Shown in pieces: positions 8,665-17,135 of a stretch of 64,000 bases of DNA. A program made the position numbers and the translations under genes. The stretch's first letter is position 1, and every line of letters begins with the position of its first letter. Below the pieces are notes generated by a model. It ran no database searches, was not told where the DNA came from, and worked only from the letters and a program-made list of their open reading frames with translations. Source of the stretch: an uncultured Erythrobacter sp. (GTDB taxonomy: Bacteria > Pseudomonadota > Alphaproteobacteria > Sphingomonadales > Sphingomonadaceae); assembly GCA_947494705.1 (NCBI GenBank), contig CANLVN010000002.1, positions 620,001 through 684,000 on the forward strand, written 5' to 3'.

Positions 8665-9143
8665 TGCGAAGTGCTGCCTTTCTCTTTCGCCTGTCTTTTT
8701 TCCCGCTCGATCTGTTCGCGGATGGCTTTTACCTTGCGATCAATCGAAGCGCGCACCTGTTCGGCGCTGACATTCTGTTGTTCGGCCTGTGCGCGGCTCA
8801 CTGTTTCGCGGTGCATCACCAGCAGGCGCAGGGCATTGGAAATGTCGAATTTCGGCCCGTCGACCGTTGTCCCCTCTCGCAGGCGGCGCAGGGTTTCGAG
8901 TTCGAGATGTTCGTAGCCTTCGAGCAGGGCTTTGCGCCATTGCCTGGCGAATTCGGGCTCCTCGCGCCGGATCTTGTAGGCCCGGCTCGGACTGACGCCA
9001 GCCTTCTGGGCGGCGTATGAGACATTCGAGCTTTCACCGAGAAAATCGAGGAACACGCCGCGCCAGTGGCGGTTGAGCGGACCTTCCTCGCCCTGCGTGA
9101 GCTGGCGTTTGATCTTGGTTCGAGTGACGCCGCGTGCGGCCAT
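8661..9143 (-). CDS. GTA small terminase-like protein (RcGTA g1 type)
   Basis: 160 residues from an ATG with a strong GGGAGGAAG ribosome site. Near residues 30-60 is a helix-turn-helix region (FLGESSNVSYAAQKAGVSPS), followed by RREEPEFARQWRKALLEGYE and a long charged C-terminal helix. This layout matches the first gene of Rhodobacter-type gene transfer agents, shown in the type system to act as small terminase in DNA packaging. The frame is intact although the downstream large-terminase gene is only a stub, so no packaging motor can be made from this locus. It may be a recent relic or have been kept for another DNA-binding role. Confidence 0.75.
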   Translation of the reverse strand: MAARGVTRTKIKRQLTQGEEGPLNRHWRGVFLDFLGESSNVSYAAQKAGVSPSRAYKIRREEPEFARQWRKALLEGYEHLELETLRRLREGTTVDGPKFDISNALRLLVMHRETVSRAQAEQQNVSAEQVRASIDRKVKAIREQIEREKRQAKEKGSTSQ

Positions 9144-9396
9144 GGCTTCCTCCCGTCAATTCATGAGCACACACGACAAAAAGCAGCGCTTCGCGATTGG
9201 AAGGCTGCTGATTGAAAACCGGTGTGTCCCGGCGAATCGCAATTTCTCGATGTTCCAGTTATGTACCCAAGGAGCGTGACAATGTCAAGCAAAATAACCG
9301 ATATGGTTAGTCACGGTTGTAGAACTGCGAGCTTGCAAGGCGCAGGGGCGCTGTTTAACTGGCGCGGATTTCTCGGACAGAAGGGGTTTTCGCAAC

Positions 9397-10050
9397 GTGG
9401 CCTGGCTGCGCGCATTGTACGACTGGACCATGGACAAGGCCGCACACCCCAAGGCGGTGTGGTGGCTGGCCTTCTTCTGCTTCATTGAATCGAGCTTCTT
9501 CCCGATCCCGCCGCATCCGCTGTTGGGGCTGATGTGCCTCGCCGAGCCGAAGAAGGCGATCCGTTTTGCCATGGTGGCGACGATCTCATCGGTGCTTGGC
9601 GGGTTGCTGGGTTATTTCATCGGCTTTGCGCTTTACGAAACGCTCGGCGGCTGGATGCTGGGCGTGCTCGGACTGGCCGAGACGTTCCCTGTCGCTGCCT
9701 GCTATATTCGCGAACAGGGTGCGCTAGCGGTGTTTTTCGCCGCCGGTACGCCGGTTCCGTTCAAGCTGATGACGATCACCGCCGGCTTCATCGAGATGAA
9801 CCTCGTCACCTTTGCACTCGCCGCGCTGGCGGGGCGCGCGCTGATCTTCATGGTGGTGGGCGTCCTGTTCCAGCTGTTCGGCGCGCCGATCAAGGCGATC
9901 ATCGACAAGTATCTGGGATGGGTGACGACGCTGTTCGTGGTGCTGCTGGTGGGCGGTTTCGTCGCTTTCACGCAACTTGCGGGTGGCGACGAAGACCCCG
10001 GGCAGCCGCATGTCTGCGACACGGCGACACAGGTGCAGGTGTCCGAATGA
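9397..10050 (+). CDS. YqaA/DedA-family membrane protein (SNARE-associated domain)
   Basis: 217 residues with about five hydrophobic segments. It contains ESSFFPIPPHPLLGLM near residue 30 and a FFAAGTPVPFKLMTITAGF motif near residue 110, typical of the YqaA subgroup of DedA/VTT-domain proteins. Members act in membrane homeostasis, and some DedA proteins translocate undecaprenyl phosphate or phosphatidylethanolamine; the role of this subgroup is not settled. The start is GTG 9397. The C-terminal tail is soluble and acidic. It is monocistronic between the GTA remnant and the convergent osmC-type gene. Confidence 0.85.
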   Translation: MAWLRALYDWTMDKAAHPKAVWWLAFFCFIESSFFPIPPHPLLGLMCLAEPKKAIRFAMVATISSVLGGLLGYFIGFALYETLGGWMLGVLGLAETFPVAACYIREQGALAVFFAAGTPVPFKLMTITAGFIEMNLVTFALAALAGRALIFMVVGVLFQLFGAPIKAIIDKYLGWVTTLFVVLLVGGFVAFTQLAGGDEDPGQPHVCDTATQVQVSE

Positions 10051-10089
10051 AGGACACCGGGTTGCCCCGGCGTCCCCATCGTTCCGCGC

Positions 10090-10521
10090 TCAGCCTTCGA
10101 AATCGGTCGAGAGCGTAATTTCGCAATTCAGCAGTTTGGAAATCGGGCAGTTGGCTTTCGCATCATTGGCCAGTTCCTCGAACTTGGCCTTGTCGAGTCC
10201 GGGAACCGTTCCCTTCGTCGAGAGCGCCGATTTGGCGACCTTGAAGCTGTCCCCGTCCTTTTCGAGCGTGACTTCCGCGCTGGTGACGACCTTGCCGTCT
10301 TCGTGGCCTGCGTCTCCAAGCATGAAGGACAGCGCCATGGTGAAGCAGCTCGCATGGGCCGCCGCGATCAGTTCTTCGGGGTTAGTTCCTGCCGCGTCCT
10401 CGAAGCGGGTCTGGAAGCCGTAAGGCTGTGCGGCGAGTGCACCCGACCCGGTCGAGATGTGGCCCTTGCCGCCCTTGCCAAGACCTTCGTAGATCGCGCT
10501 TGCAGTGTTCGTCATGCTCAT
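10090..10521 (-). CDS. OsmC-family peroxiredoxin
   Basis: 143 residues. The two active cysteines of the OsmC/Ohr fold are present at C59 (AAHASCFTMALSF) and C125 (AKANCPISKLL). The family reduces organic hydroperoxides in the cytosol. The ATG at 10521 has an AAGGA ribosome site. It lies 56 bases after the serine palmitoyltransferase gene on the same strand and may be cotranscribed with it. The motif spacing and the Glu-rich TNPEELIAAAHASC context favour OsmC over Ohr. Confidence 0.9.
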   Translation of the reverse strand: MSMTNTASAIYEGLGKGGKGHISTGSGALAAQPYGFQTRFEDAAGTNPEELIAAAHASCFTMALSFMLGDAGHEDGKVVTSAEVTLEKDGDSFKVAKSALSTKGTVPGLDKAKFEELANDAKANCPISKLLNCEITLSTDFEG

Positions 10522-10577
10522 GGTGAATTTCCTTTCACCGATCAGACGCTTGGCACCCGCAGGCCGTTCCGAGAAAC

Positions 10578-11813
10578 TCAGCCCTCGATAATTCCCACGG
10601 CTTTTCCGGCGCGTTCGAACATGGCGAGGATCGTCTGGACTTCCTCGGCGGAATGCTCGGCGCACAGCGAACAGCGCAGCAGCGTCATGTTCGCCGGAGT
10701 GGCCGGCGGGCGGGCGAGGTTGACGTAAAGGCCCTCCTTGAGCAGCGCCTCCCACATCATCGCTCCGCGCTCCAGGTCGGGCATGATGACCGCGACAATC
10801 GCGCTCTGTGGCTCCTTGGTGCCCAGCTCGAAGCCGAGGTCGGTCAGCCCCTTGTGCAGGGTCTTGGAGTTCTCCCACAGATGCGCGCGCTTGTTCGCGC
10901 CATGCATCAGCTTGCGGATCGACGTCGCCGCGGTTGCGACCACGCTCGGCGGCAGGCTGGCGGTGAACACATAGGGGCGGCAGACGAGGCGCAGGATGTC
11001 GAACTTGGGGTGGTTGGAAACGCAAAAGCCGCCAACCGTGCCGACACTCTTGGAAAAAGTGCCGATGATGAAGTCGACGTCGTCGATCACGCCCTGCTCT
11101 TCGCAGACGCCCCGACCGTTCTCGCCGATGAAACCCATCGAGTGCGCTTCGTCGACCAGCACCATGGCGCCGTGCTTCTTGGCGATCGCCACCATCTCCT
11201 TGAGCGGCGCGACATCGCCGAGCATCGAATAGACGCCTTCGAGGATAACCAGCTTGCCGGCACCTTCGGGAATGCGGCCAAGCCGCTTTTCCATCGCTTC
11301 GATGTCGTTATGACGGAACGGCACGATCTCGGCATTGCCCATCGCGCAGCCGTCATAGATCGAGGCATGGCTGTCGATATCGAGGACGACGTAATCGCCT
11401 TTTCCGGCGATGGTCGAAATGATCCCGAGATTGGCCTGGTAGCCTGTCGAGAAGACCATCGCGTGGTCCATCCCGTAAAATTCCTTGAGCGCGTCCTCGC
11501 ATTCGCGGTGGCCCTGATACGTCCCGTTGAGGACCCGGCTGCCCGTTGTGCCCGAGCCGAAATTGTCGAGCGCTTCCTTCCCCGCCTCCAGCACATCGGG
11601 ATCGAAGGTCATGCCCATGTAATTATAGGTGCCAAGCAGGATCGTATCGCGTCCGTTGCAGATCGCGCGGGTAGGGGAGAGCACCTTCTCCATCACGAGA
11701 TTGAACGGATCCTCCACCCCGCTGGCGAGCAAGGTCTCGCGCGTCTGGATTATCGGATCGAATTTCGAGAACAGGTCGCCTTCGGGCCCTGCCGTGGTTG
11801 CGGTGTCAGTCAT
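10578..11813 (-). CDS. spt: Serine palmitoyltransferase (alpha-oxoamine synthase)
   Basis: 411 residues from ATG 11813. Fold-type I PLP enzyme: TGSRVLNGTYQGHRECE near the N-terminal third, VDEAHSMGFIG, and the PLP lysine in IIGTFSKSVGTVGGF. It condenses serine with palmitoyl thioester to 3-ketodihydrosphingosine, the first step of sphingolipid synthesis, a hallmark of sphingomonads. The related KBL and BioF enzymes are alternatives, but the acyl-carrier-protein gene 13 bases upstream and the long N-terminus (about 60 residues before the core) favour serine palmitoyltransferase. In-frame extension to 11855 would run into the acp gene and is less likely. Confidence 0.9.
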   Translation of the reverse strand: MTDTATTAGPEGDLFSKFDPIIQTRETLLASGVEDPFNLVMEKVLSPTRAICNGRDTILLGTYNYMGMTFDPDVLEAGKEALDNFGSGTTGSRVLNGTYQGHRECEDALKEFYGMDHAMVFSTGYQANLGIISTIAGKGDYVVLDIDSHASIYDGCAMGNAEIVPFRHNDIEAMEKRLGRIPEGAGKLVILEGVYSMLGDVAPLKEMVAIAKKHGAMVLVDEAHSMGFIGENGRGVCEEQGVIDDVDFIIGTFSKSVGTVGGFCVSNHPKFDILRLVCRPYVFTASLPPSVVATAATSIRKLMHGANKRAHLWENSKTLHKGLTDLGFELGTKEPQSAIVAVIMPDLERGAMMWEALLKEGLYVNLARPPATPANMTLLRCSLCAEHSAEEVQTILAMFERAGKAVGIIEG

Positions 11814-11826
11814 GCAAGGGCCCTTA

Positions 11827-12069
11827 TCAGCTATCCTGCATCTTGTGCACCGCACTCACCAACTGGCCGTAAGTCTCGATCTCGGCCTGCTGGTTCATCG
11901 AGATGATCACGTCGAATTCGTCCTCGATCTCGGCGACAAAATCCATCACGGTCAGACTGTCGAATTCGAGATCATTGGCAAAGGTCGTCTCCGGCTTGAT
12001 CTCGACGCCTTTCTTGTTGAACGGCTCGATCAGGTCGCGGATGCGTTTGTCGACTTCGGCTTCGGTCAT
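11827..12069 (-). CDS. Acyl carrier protein partnered with serine palmitoyltransferase
   Basis: 80 residues, acidic, with the phosphopantetheine serine in LEFDSLTVMDF (about S38). It differs from fatty-acid-synthesis ACP (usually DSLDTVELVM), which fits a dedicated carrier as reported for alphaproteobacterial sphingolipid synthesis (AcpR type). The stop is 13 bases before the spt start on the same strand, so the two are almost certainly cotranscribed. It likely delivers the acyl chain to Spt; this is inference from context. Confidence 0.88.
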   Translation of the reverse strand: MTEAEVDKRIRDLIEPFNKKGVEIKPETTFANDLEFDSLTVMDFVAEIEDEFDVIISMNQQAEIETYGQLVSAVHKMQDS

Positions 12070-12203
12070 TGTTTCGGTATCTTCCTTTGGAGGCCGCCTT
12101 CAATGGCATGCAATTGGCCGCGTGCAAAGCGTCGGCGCGCCGTTCTTGTCAAGCACGAGCGCAGATGGCACACGTGCTGGATTGTCGTGGGGGCATCAAG
12201 CGA

Positions 12204-12782
12204 GTGAAACATTCAGACGCGGATCTTGCGGCGAACCTGCCCGGCGCAACTGGCGATGGCGGTCAGGGACTACAAGACCCTGCCGAATATTCGCCGAACG
12301 CCATCCACCTGCTGCGCACGGCCCAGATCAACACGCTGACCCTGTCTCAGATGGCCGACCAGAAGGCCTCGATCCTGATCGGCGCGACGTTCGTCGTCTT
12401 CTCGCTCGCGGTGACGCGGCTGCTGGGGAAGGAGCTGGACTGGTCGACATTGTGCCTTGCAGTCACTGCGTTCTTCTCGTCATTGTGCGCGGTAATCTCA
12501 GTTCTGCCGACGCTCGGCAAAGCGCCGAAAGATCCGGACGCGTTCAACACCTTGTTCTTCGGTCATTTCACCAGTCTGAGCACGAAGGAATGGAGCGACG
12601 CCTTGCTCGAGGATCTCGTGAGCGACGAGGATGTCTTTCGCGTCATGCTGAAGGACATCCACCAGAACGGGCAGGTGCTCCAGCGGCGAAAATATCGGTT
12701 CCTGTCCTATGCCTATCGCATTTTCCTGGGCGGGCTGGCCATCACGATGGCGGTCTACGCAGTGGAATCATTCTCGGCCTAG
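12204..12782 (+). CDS. Pycsar-effector-type membrane protein (PycTM / DUF5706-like)
   Basis: About 192 residues. A conserved helix reads HLLRTAQINTLTLSQMADQ then KASILIGATFVVFSLAVTRL, matching the N-terminal part of PycTM/DUF5706 proteins. There are two close transmembrane helices in the middle and a third near the C-terminus. Such proteins act as membrane-disrupting effectors in Pycsar anti-phage systems when paired with a nucleotide cyclase; here no cyclase gene is adjacent, so that role is not shown. The start is uncertain: GTG 12204 has a GGGGG stretch 10 bases upstream, ATG 12165 is an alternative, and the frame is open back to 12069. It ends overlapping the convergent divK by four bases. 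Confidence 0.65.
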   Translation: MKHSDADLAANLPGATGDGGQGLQDPAEYSPNAIHLLRTAQINTLTLSQMADQKASILIGATFVVFSLAVTRLLGKELDWSTLCLAVTAFFSSLCAVISVLPTLGKAPKDPDAFNTLFFGHFTSLSTKEWSDALLEDLVSDEDVFRVMLKDIHQNGQVLQRRKYRFLSYAYRIFLGGLAITMAVYAVESFSA

Positions 12783-13147
12783 TCGGGCAGCAATTCCTTT
12801 ACCGCGCTCATGAAGGGCATGATCGAAACCGGTTTCGCCAAGTAACCCGCCGCACCGGCAGAGCGAATGCGCTCCTCGTCTCCCTTGGCGGCGAAGGCGG
12901 TGACAGCAAGTACGGGAATATCGCTGAGTGCGCTTTCGCGCTTGGCCGCGGCAATCAAATCGACGCCCGAGATTCCGGGCAATTGAATATCCATGATGAT
13001 GAGATCGGGAATATTCGCCCGCGCCGTTTCCAGCACCTTGTCCCCGTCGGCGACCGGATCGACATCGAAACCGTTTGCCTTCAGGACATCGCAGAACAAT
13101 CTACGGTTGAGGTCATTGTCCTCAACAACCATAATTCGTTTTACCAC
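12779..13147 (-). CDS. divK: Single-domain response regulator DivK
   Basis: 122 residues, a receiver domain only. Phospho-acceptor D53 lies in LIIMDIQLPG, the acidic pair is in MVVEDNDLNRR, and the conserved lysine is in GYLAKPVS. This matches DivK, which in alphaproteobacteria works with PleC/DivJ and DivL to control CckA-CtrA signalling in the cell cycle. The start is GTG 13147; a longer frame upstream is low-complexity and unlikely. The pleD gene often next to divK is not present. ctrA is elsewhere in this window. Confidence 0.9.
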   Translation of the reverse strand: MVKRIMVVEDNDLNRRLFCDVLKANGFDVDPVADGDKVLETARANIPDLIIMDIQLPGISGVDLIAAAKRESALSDIPVLAVTAFAAKGDEERIRSAGAAGYLAKPVSIMPFMSAVKELLPD

Positions 13148-13235
13148 TGAATGCCCCGCATGTTCGTTCGAACGAAGTCTACTGACCGACCCGTCCCACC
13201 ACAATCCCCTTGCGAGCCCCCTTTCCCGAGACCCT

Positions 13236-13520
13236 ATGCCATTTGATCGATCCCGTGCCACATCCGACCCTGCGCGCGCCGCGACACTTGCGCTGGCGGC
13301 TATCGGCTGGATCGTGCAGGACGAAGACCGGGCGGAGCGATATCTCAGCCTTACCGGGCTCACGCCCGATACGCTTCGAACCGGTCTGGACGACCCGGCC
13401 ACGCTGATCTCCGCGCTCGACTTTCTTGCCAATCACGAACCCGATCTCATCCGCGCTGCAGAGGCGCTTGCGGTTACGCCCGAAGAGCTGATCGCCGCCC
13501 GACAGGAGCTTGCCCAATGA
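13236..13520 (+). CDS. DUF3572-family small protein
   Basis: 94 residues, helical, with AIGWIVQDEDRAERYLSLTG, LISALDFLANHEPDLIRAAE and a PEELIAARQEL end. This layout is that of DUF3572 proteins, small conserved alphaproteobacterial proteins of unknown role that often lie beside divK or cell-cycle genes. The stop overlaps the next start (ATGA), so it is translationally coupled to the HAD-like gene. Confidence 0.8.
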   Translation: MPFDRSRATSDPARAATLALAAIGWIVQDEDRAERYLSLTGLTPDTLRTGLDDPATLISALDFLANHEPDLIRAAEALAVTPEELIAARQELAQ

Positions 13521-14146
13521 CCCGCCCACTTATCATCAGCGATTGCGACGAAGTGATCCTGCACATGGTGACCCACTTCAAGGACTGGCTGGAAGAAAGC
13601 CAGGGGATCGACTTCAATCTCGCTGGCAACAATTTCAGCGAGGCGATGCGCTGGCAGGATAACGGGGAGGTTGTGGAGCAGAAGGTCATCTGGAAGATGC
13701 TCGGCGGGTTTTTCGACACCGAGATGGATCGGCAAACGCCGATCGCCGGGTCGATCGAGGCGCTCAATGCGCTGAACGAAAAAGCCGACGTGGTCATTCT
13801 GACCAATCTCGTCGACTTCCGCCGCGATCACCGCGCCGAGCAATTGTCGCGCTATGGCCTGCAAGCACCGGTCTACACCAACCAGGGCCCCAAGGGTCCG
13901 GCGCTGCAACGAATTCTTGAAGAGCATTCGCCGAGCCGCGCCTTCTTCATCGACGATCTGGCGCAGCACCATGAATCGGTCAAAGGAACCGCACCGCAGG
14001 TCACGCGCCTGCATTTCTGCGGCGAACCGATGATCGCCAATCATATCGACTGCGCACACAAGGCGGGAACCGCCGATGCGCGGATCGACAATTGGGATGA
14101 CGCGCTGCCATGGCTGATGGAGCGTCTTGAGGAGGAAATTGCATGA
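13517..14146 (+). CDS. HAD-superfamily hydrolase-like protein
   Basis: 209 residues. HAD motif I is DCDEVIL near residue 9, motif II a threonine in VVILTNL near residue 95, and motif III/IV FFIDDLAQH near residue 148. The second aspartate needed for phosphatase activity is present (DCD). The substrate is unknown. It is coupled by ATGA overlaps to the DUF3572 gene before it and the RidA gene after it, forming one operon of at least five genes. Confidence 0.82.
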   Translation: MTRPLIISDCDEVILHMVTHFKDWLEESQGIDFNLAGNNFSEAMRWQDNGEVVEQKVIWKMLGGFFDTEMDRQTPIAGSIEALNALNEKADVVILTNLVDFRRDHRAEQLSRYGLQAPVYTNQGPKGPALQRILEEHSPSRAFFIDDLAQHHESVKGTAPQVTRLHFCGEPMIANHIDCAHKAGTADARIDNWDDALPWLMERLEEEIA

Positions 14147-14598
14147 CTATCGAAGCACGTCTGGAAGAACTGGGTATCACCCTGCCCGAAGCCGCGGCAC
14201 CAGTCGCAAGCTATGTGCCCGTGGTGGTGCAGGGCGGGTTCGCGCATGTCTCGGGCCAACTTCCTTTCATCGATGGGGAATTGAAAACCGGGCGGCTGGG
14301 CGAAGATGTCGCGCTCGATGCAGGCATGGAAGCCGCACGGGCCTGCGGCATGATGATCCTTGCCCAGCTCAAGGCGGCCGGTGTGCTGGAACAGGTCGAG
14401 CGGATCGTGAAACTGGGTGCTTTCGTCAACTCGACACCTGACTTCACCGACCAGCCCAAGGTGGCCAATGGTGCCTCTGACCTGATGTTCGAGGTGTTCG
14501 GCGATAAGGGCCGCCATGCGCGTGCAGCGGTGGGCGTGCCAGCCCTCCCGCTCGGTGCGGCGGTGGAGGTCGACGCCATCATCGCTCTTGCGAATTGA
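14143..14598 (+). CDS. RidA-family protein
   Basis: 151 residues, of the longer RidA/YjgF subgroup. The trimeric fold signature is in the second half: GAFVNSTPDFTDQPKVANGA, then GDKGRHARAAVGVPALPLGA with the conserved arginine. Classical RidA deaminates reactive enamine and imine intermediates from PLP enzymes. This subgroup (GFAHVSGQLPF near residue 35) is not characterised as to substrate. It overlaps the HAD gene by four bases and is followed after nine bases by the phosphodiesterase gene. Confidence 0.9.
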   Translation: MTIEARLEELGITLPEAAAPVASYVPVVVQGGFAHVSGQLPFIDGELKTGRLGEDVALDAGMEAARACGMMILAQLKAAGVLEQVERIVKLGAFVNSTPDFTDQPKVANGASDLMFEVFGDKGRHARAAVGVPALPLGAAVEVDAIIALAN

Positions 14599-14607
14599 GA
14601 ACGCAGG

Positions 14608-15336
14608 ATGAAACGGCGCAATCCACCTGACTGGCTGACCAAGTGGGAATACGCCCATCGCGGGCTGCACTCCCCCGGCGTTCCCGAGAACTCGTTGAGC
14701 GCCGCGCGCTCTGCGATCGCGGCGGGGATGGCGATCGAATGCGACATCCAGCGCAGCCTCGATGGCGAGGCGATAGTGTTCCATGACTGGGAACTGGGCC
14801 TCTTGAGCGACGGGACCGGGCTCACCAGCGTTTTCTCCGCCGAGGACTTGGCTACGATCCGGCTTCGAGACAGCGACGATTTCATTGTCAGCCTTTCGAC
14901 CCTGCTCGAAGAGATTGGTGGCCGGGTTCCGCTGCTGATCGAGATCAAGTCGCGCCGCGATTACGATGTCGAGAAAACCTGCGCGACAGTCAGTGCCATG
15001 CTGGCCGACTACGAAGGCAAATACGCCGTGATGAGCTTTGATCCCAAGGCGGTCGCGTGGTTCGCCGAGAATGCGCCGGACATCGTGCGCGGGCTGATAT
15101 GCACCGACACGCTCGATCTGGGTTTCCGCGGCGCATGGCGAGCGTCCGGAGCGCTCGAAGTGAGCGAGCCGGATTTTCTCGCCGTCGATATCCGCGACGT
15201 GCCCAACGCCTTCACTTCGCTGTGGCGCGAAGCGGGCAGGCCACTGCTGAGCTGGACCATCCGCTCGCCTGCATTGCGCGAGCTGGCGATGCGCGAAGTC
15301 GATGCGCTCATTTCCGAAGGTGAGGGGACTGCGTGA
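14608..15336 (+). CDS. Glycerophosphodiester phosphodiesterase family protein
   Basis: 242 residues. Motifs of the GDPD TIM-barrel are AHRGLHSPGVPENSLSA near residue 16, ECDIQRSLDGEAIVFHDW near residue 46 and LLIEIKSR near residue 112, giving the catalytic histidines and metal-binding Glu and Asp. The family splits glycerophosphodiesters into sn-glycerol-3-phosphate and an alcohol. There is no signal peptide, so it is cytosolic. It overlaps the GNAT gene start by four bases. Confidence 0.9.
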   Translation: MKRRNPPDWLTKWEYAHRGLHSPGVPENSLSAARSAIAAGMAIECDIQRSLDGEAIVFHDWELGLLSDGTGLTSVFSAEDLATIRLRDSDDFIVSLSTLLEEIGGRVPLLIEIKSRRDYDVEKTCATVSAMLADYEGKYAVMSFDPKAVAWFAENAPDIVRGLICTDTLDLGFRGAWRASGALEVSEPDFLAVDIRDVPNAFTSLWREAGRPLLSWTIRSPALRELAMREVDALISEGEGTA

Positions 15337-16487
15337 GTTCGAAAGGCACCGAACCCGGCGAACTGACCGTTCGCTTGTCCCCCGGCGTGGGGCAGTTCGA
15401 TGCCGACGAGTGGAACGCGCTGGGTGGCGATCGCAACCCCTTCGTCTCCTACGAGTTCCTGACGGCGCTGGAAGATTCGGGCAGCGTGGGCGAGGGCACC
15501 GGCTGGGACCCAGTTCCGATTGCTATCACCGATGCCAATGATCGGCTGCTCGCTGCCATGCCCAGCTACGCCAAAGGGCATAGCCAGGGCGAGTTCGTGT
15601 TTGACCACGCCTGGGCCGATGCGCTCCACCGTGCCGGGCGCAACTACTATCCCAAGCTGCAGATCGCTGCGCCCTTCACCCCGGCAAACGGCCCACGCCT
15701 CTTGCTTCGCGACACTGCACTGGCGGGCCATTTGCTCAAGGGTGCAGAGATGGTGTGCGAACAGAATGGCCTCTCCTCCGCCCACGCCACCTTTATCGAA
15801 CCCGAGCAATTGCCCCTCTTCGAAGCAGGCGACTGGCTGGTGCGCAGCGATATCCAGTTCCACTGGATCAATCGTGGCTATGACAGCTTCGACGGATTTC
15901 TCGACGAACTTGCCTCCCGCAAGCGCAAGAACCTTCGCAAGGAGCGTGCCGCGGCGCAGGAGGGCTTGAGGATCGAGCGGCTATCGGGGGACGATATCAA
16001 GCCCGAGCATTGGGACGCCTTCTGGGTGTTTTATCAGGATACCGGCGCGCGCAAATGGGGCACGCCTTATCTGACTCGCGAAGCCTTCACCCTTCTGGGT
16101 GAGCGGATGGGTGAGCGCATGGTGCTGATCCTCGCCTTCGATGGCGAAGCGCCAATCGCCGGGGCGCTCAATTTCGTGGGCGCGGACGCGATTTACGGAC
16201 GCTATTGGGGGTGCACGCGCGACGTCCGTTTCCTGCATTTCGAGCTGTGCTATTATCAGGCGATCGATATCGCCATTGAACGTGACCTAAAGCGGGTCGA
16301 AGCGGGCGCACAGGGCGGACACAAGCTCGCCCGGGGCTATGAACCGGTAAAGACTTACTCTGCGCACTGGATCGCCGATCCCGACTTTCGCGCAGCAATT
16401 GCCGACTTTTTGGAACGCGAGCGCGAAGGCGTCGCGACTGACCAGGTTTTCCTCGATCGCAGGACGCCTTTCAGGAAAGGCGACTGA
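15333..16487 (+). CDS. GNAT/FemAB-like N-acetyltransferase (DUF482 family)
   Basis: 384 residues from a GTG coupled to the previous stop (GTGA). It has a double GNAT-fold layout, with VSYEFLTALEDSGS near residue 30, SRKRKNLRKERAAAQ near 193 and GAQGGHKLARGYEPVKTYSA near 330, all typical of PF04339 (FemAB-related) proteins. The reaction is unknown; a peptidyl or amino-acyl transfer is only a guess from the fold family. It is the last gene of the run that begins at DUF3572. Confidence 0.85.
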   Translation: MSSKGTEPGELTVRLSPGVGQFDADEWNALGGDRNPFVSYEFLTALEDSGSVGEGTGWDPVPIAITDANDRLLAAMPSYAKGHSQGEFVFDHAWADALHRAGRNYYPKLQIAAPFTPANGPRLLLRDTALAGHLLKGAEMVCEQNGLSSAHATFIEPEQLPLFEAGDWLVRSDIQFHWINRGYDSFDGFLDELASRKRKNLRKERAAAQEGLRIERLSGDDIKPEHWDAFWVFYQDTGARKWGTPYLTREAFTLLGERMGERMVLILAFDGEAPIAGALNFVGADAIYGRYWGCTRDVRFLHFELCYYQAIDIAIERDLKRVEAGAQGGHKLARGYEPVKTYSAHWIADPDFRAAIADFLEREREGVATDQVFLDRRTPFRKGD

Positions 16488-16496
16488 ACTTGCAGA

Positions 16497-16823
16497 TCAG
16501 GCCGCGCGGCGTTCTTCGGAAAGCCAGCGGCGCGCGCGGCGCTGCGCCTCGGCGATTTCGCGAGCGGTCATTTCGTCCGACACGTCCGCACGGCACCAGC
16601 CAGCTTCCTCGTGACCGCGAGATGCGGCGAGGTTGAACCACTTGTGCGCTTCGACGAGATCGGCCGCGACGTCGTTCGAGCCGGTCGAATATGCAACTCC
16701 GAGATTGAACAGCGCCGCGACTTCGCCGGCCGCTGCATCGGCCATGTAGCCGGCAATAACCAGATCGTCGGTCTTGTTGCCCAGTGGCGCTGCGTCGCCC
16801 GTGTTGAAAGTCTCGATCTTCAT
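16497..16823 (-). CDS. Sel1-repeat-like small protein
   Basis: 108 residues from ATG 16823, preceded by a GGGGAAT ribosome site. It contains one Sel1/TPR-type unit (AALFNLGVAYSTGSNDV, AHKWFNLAASRGHEEA) followed by a basic C-terminal helix. Sel1 repeats mediate protein contacts. It has no signal peptide. A longer frame to 16886 starts in low-quality sequence. It converges with the GNAT gene, with nine bases between stops. A CtrA-like box lies about 90 bases upstream. Confidence 0.8.
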   Translation of the reverse strand: MKIETFNTGDAAPLGNKTDDLVIAGYMADAAAGEVAALFNLGVAYSTGSNDVAADLVEAHKWFNLAASRGHEEAGWCRADVSDEMTAREIAEAQRRARRWLSEERRAA

Positions 16824-16908
16824 TTGGTATTCCCCATTGTCTGCGCAGCTGCCCGTTCCGGGCCCGACCCCCTGCCGAGTGCGCACCCCCTGACCTCAAG
16901 GATCATGG

Positions 16909-16924
16909 TCAACAAATGATTAAC
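16909..16924. promoter_or_regulatory. Candidate CtrA-binding box
   Basis: TCAA, seven bases, then TTAAC: one mismatch from the alphaproteobacterial consensus TTAA-N7-TTAAC. It lies between the divergent Sel1-like gene and dksA. By motif only. Confidence 0.35.
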
Positions 16925-17135
16925 GAGAGCGCTCTTTTTGTGCCGGAAGGCGAAGTCCGTAGGCCAGACGAGTGGATTGTTTACGCATCGCGGCGGGTTT
17001 GGCTTGCGGGGCAACAGACGCTTGCCTATAGGCGCGGGCGACGCTTAGGCCTTGCGGGGAAGGGGGCGGGCCGACACACAATTGTACGGGGGATCGCGCA
17101 CCGATTCCGCGTGCTGTATCGGGATTGAGAGAGCT

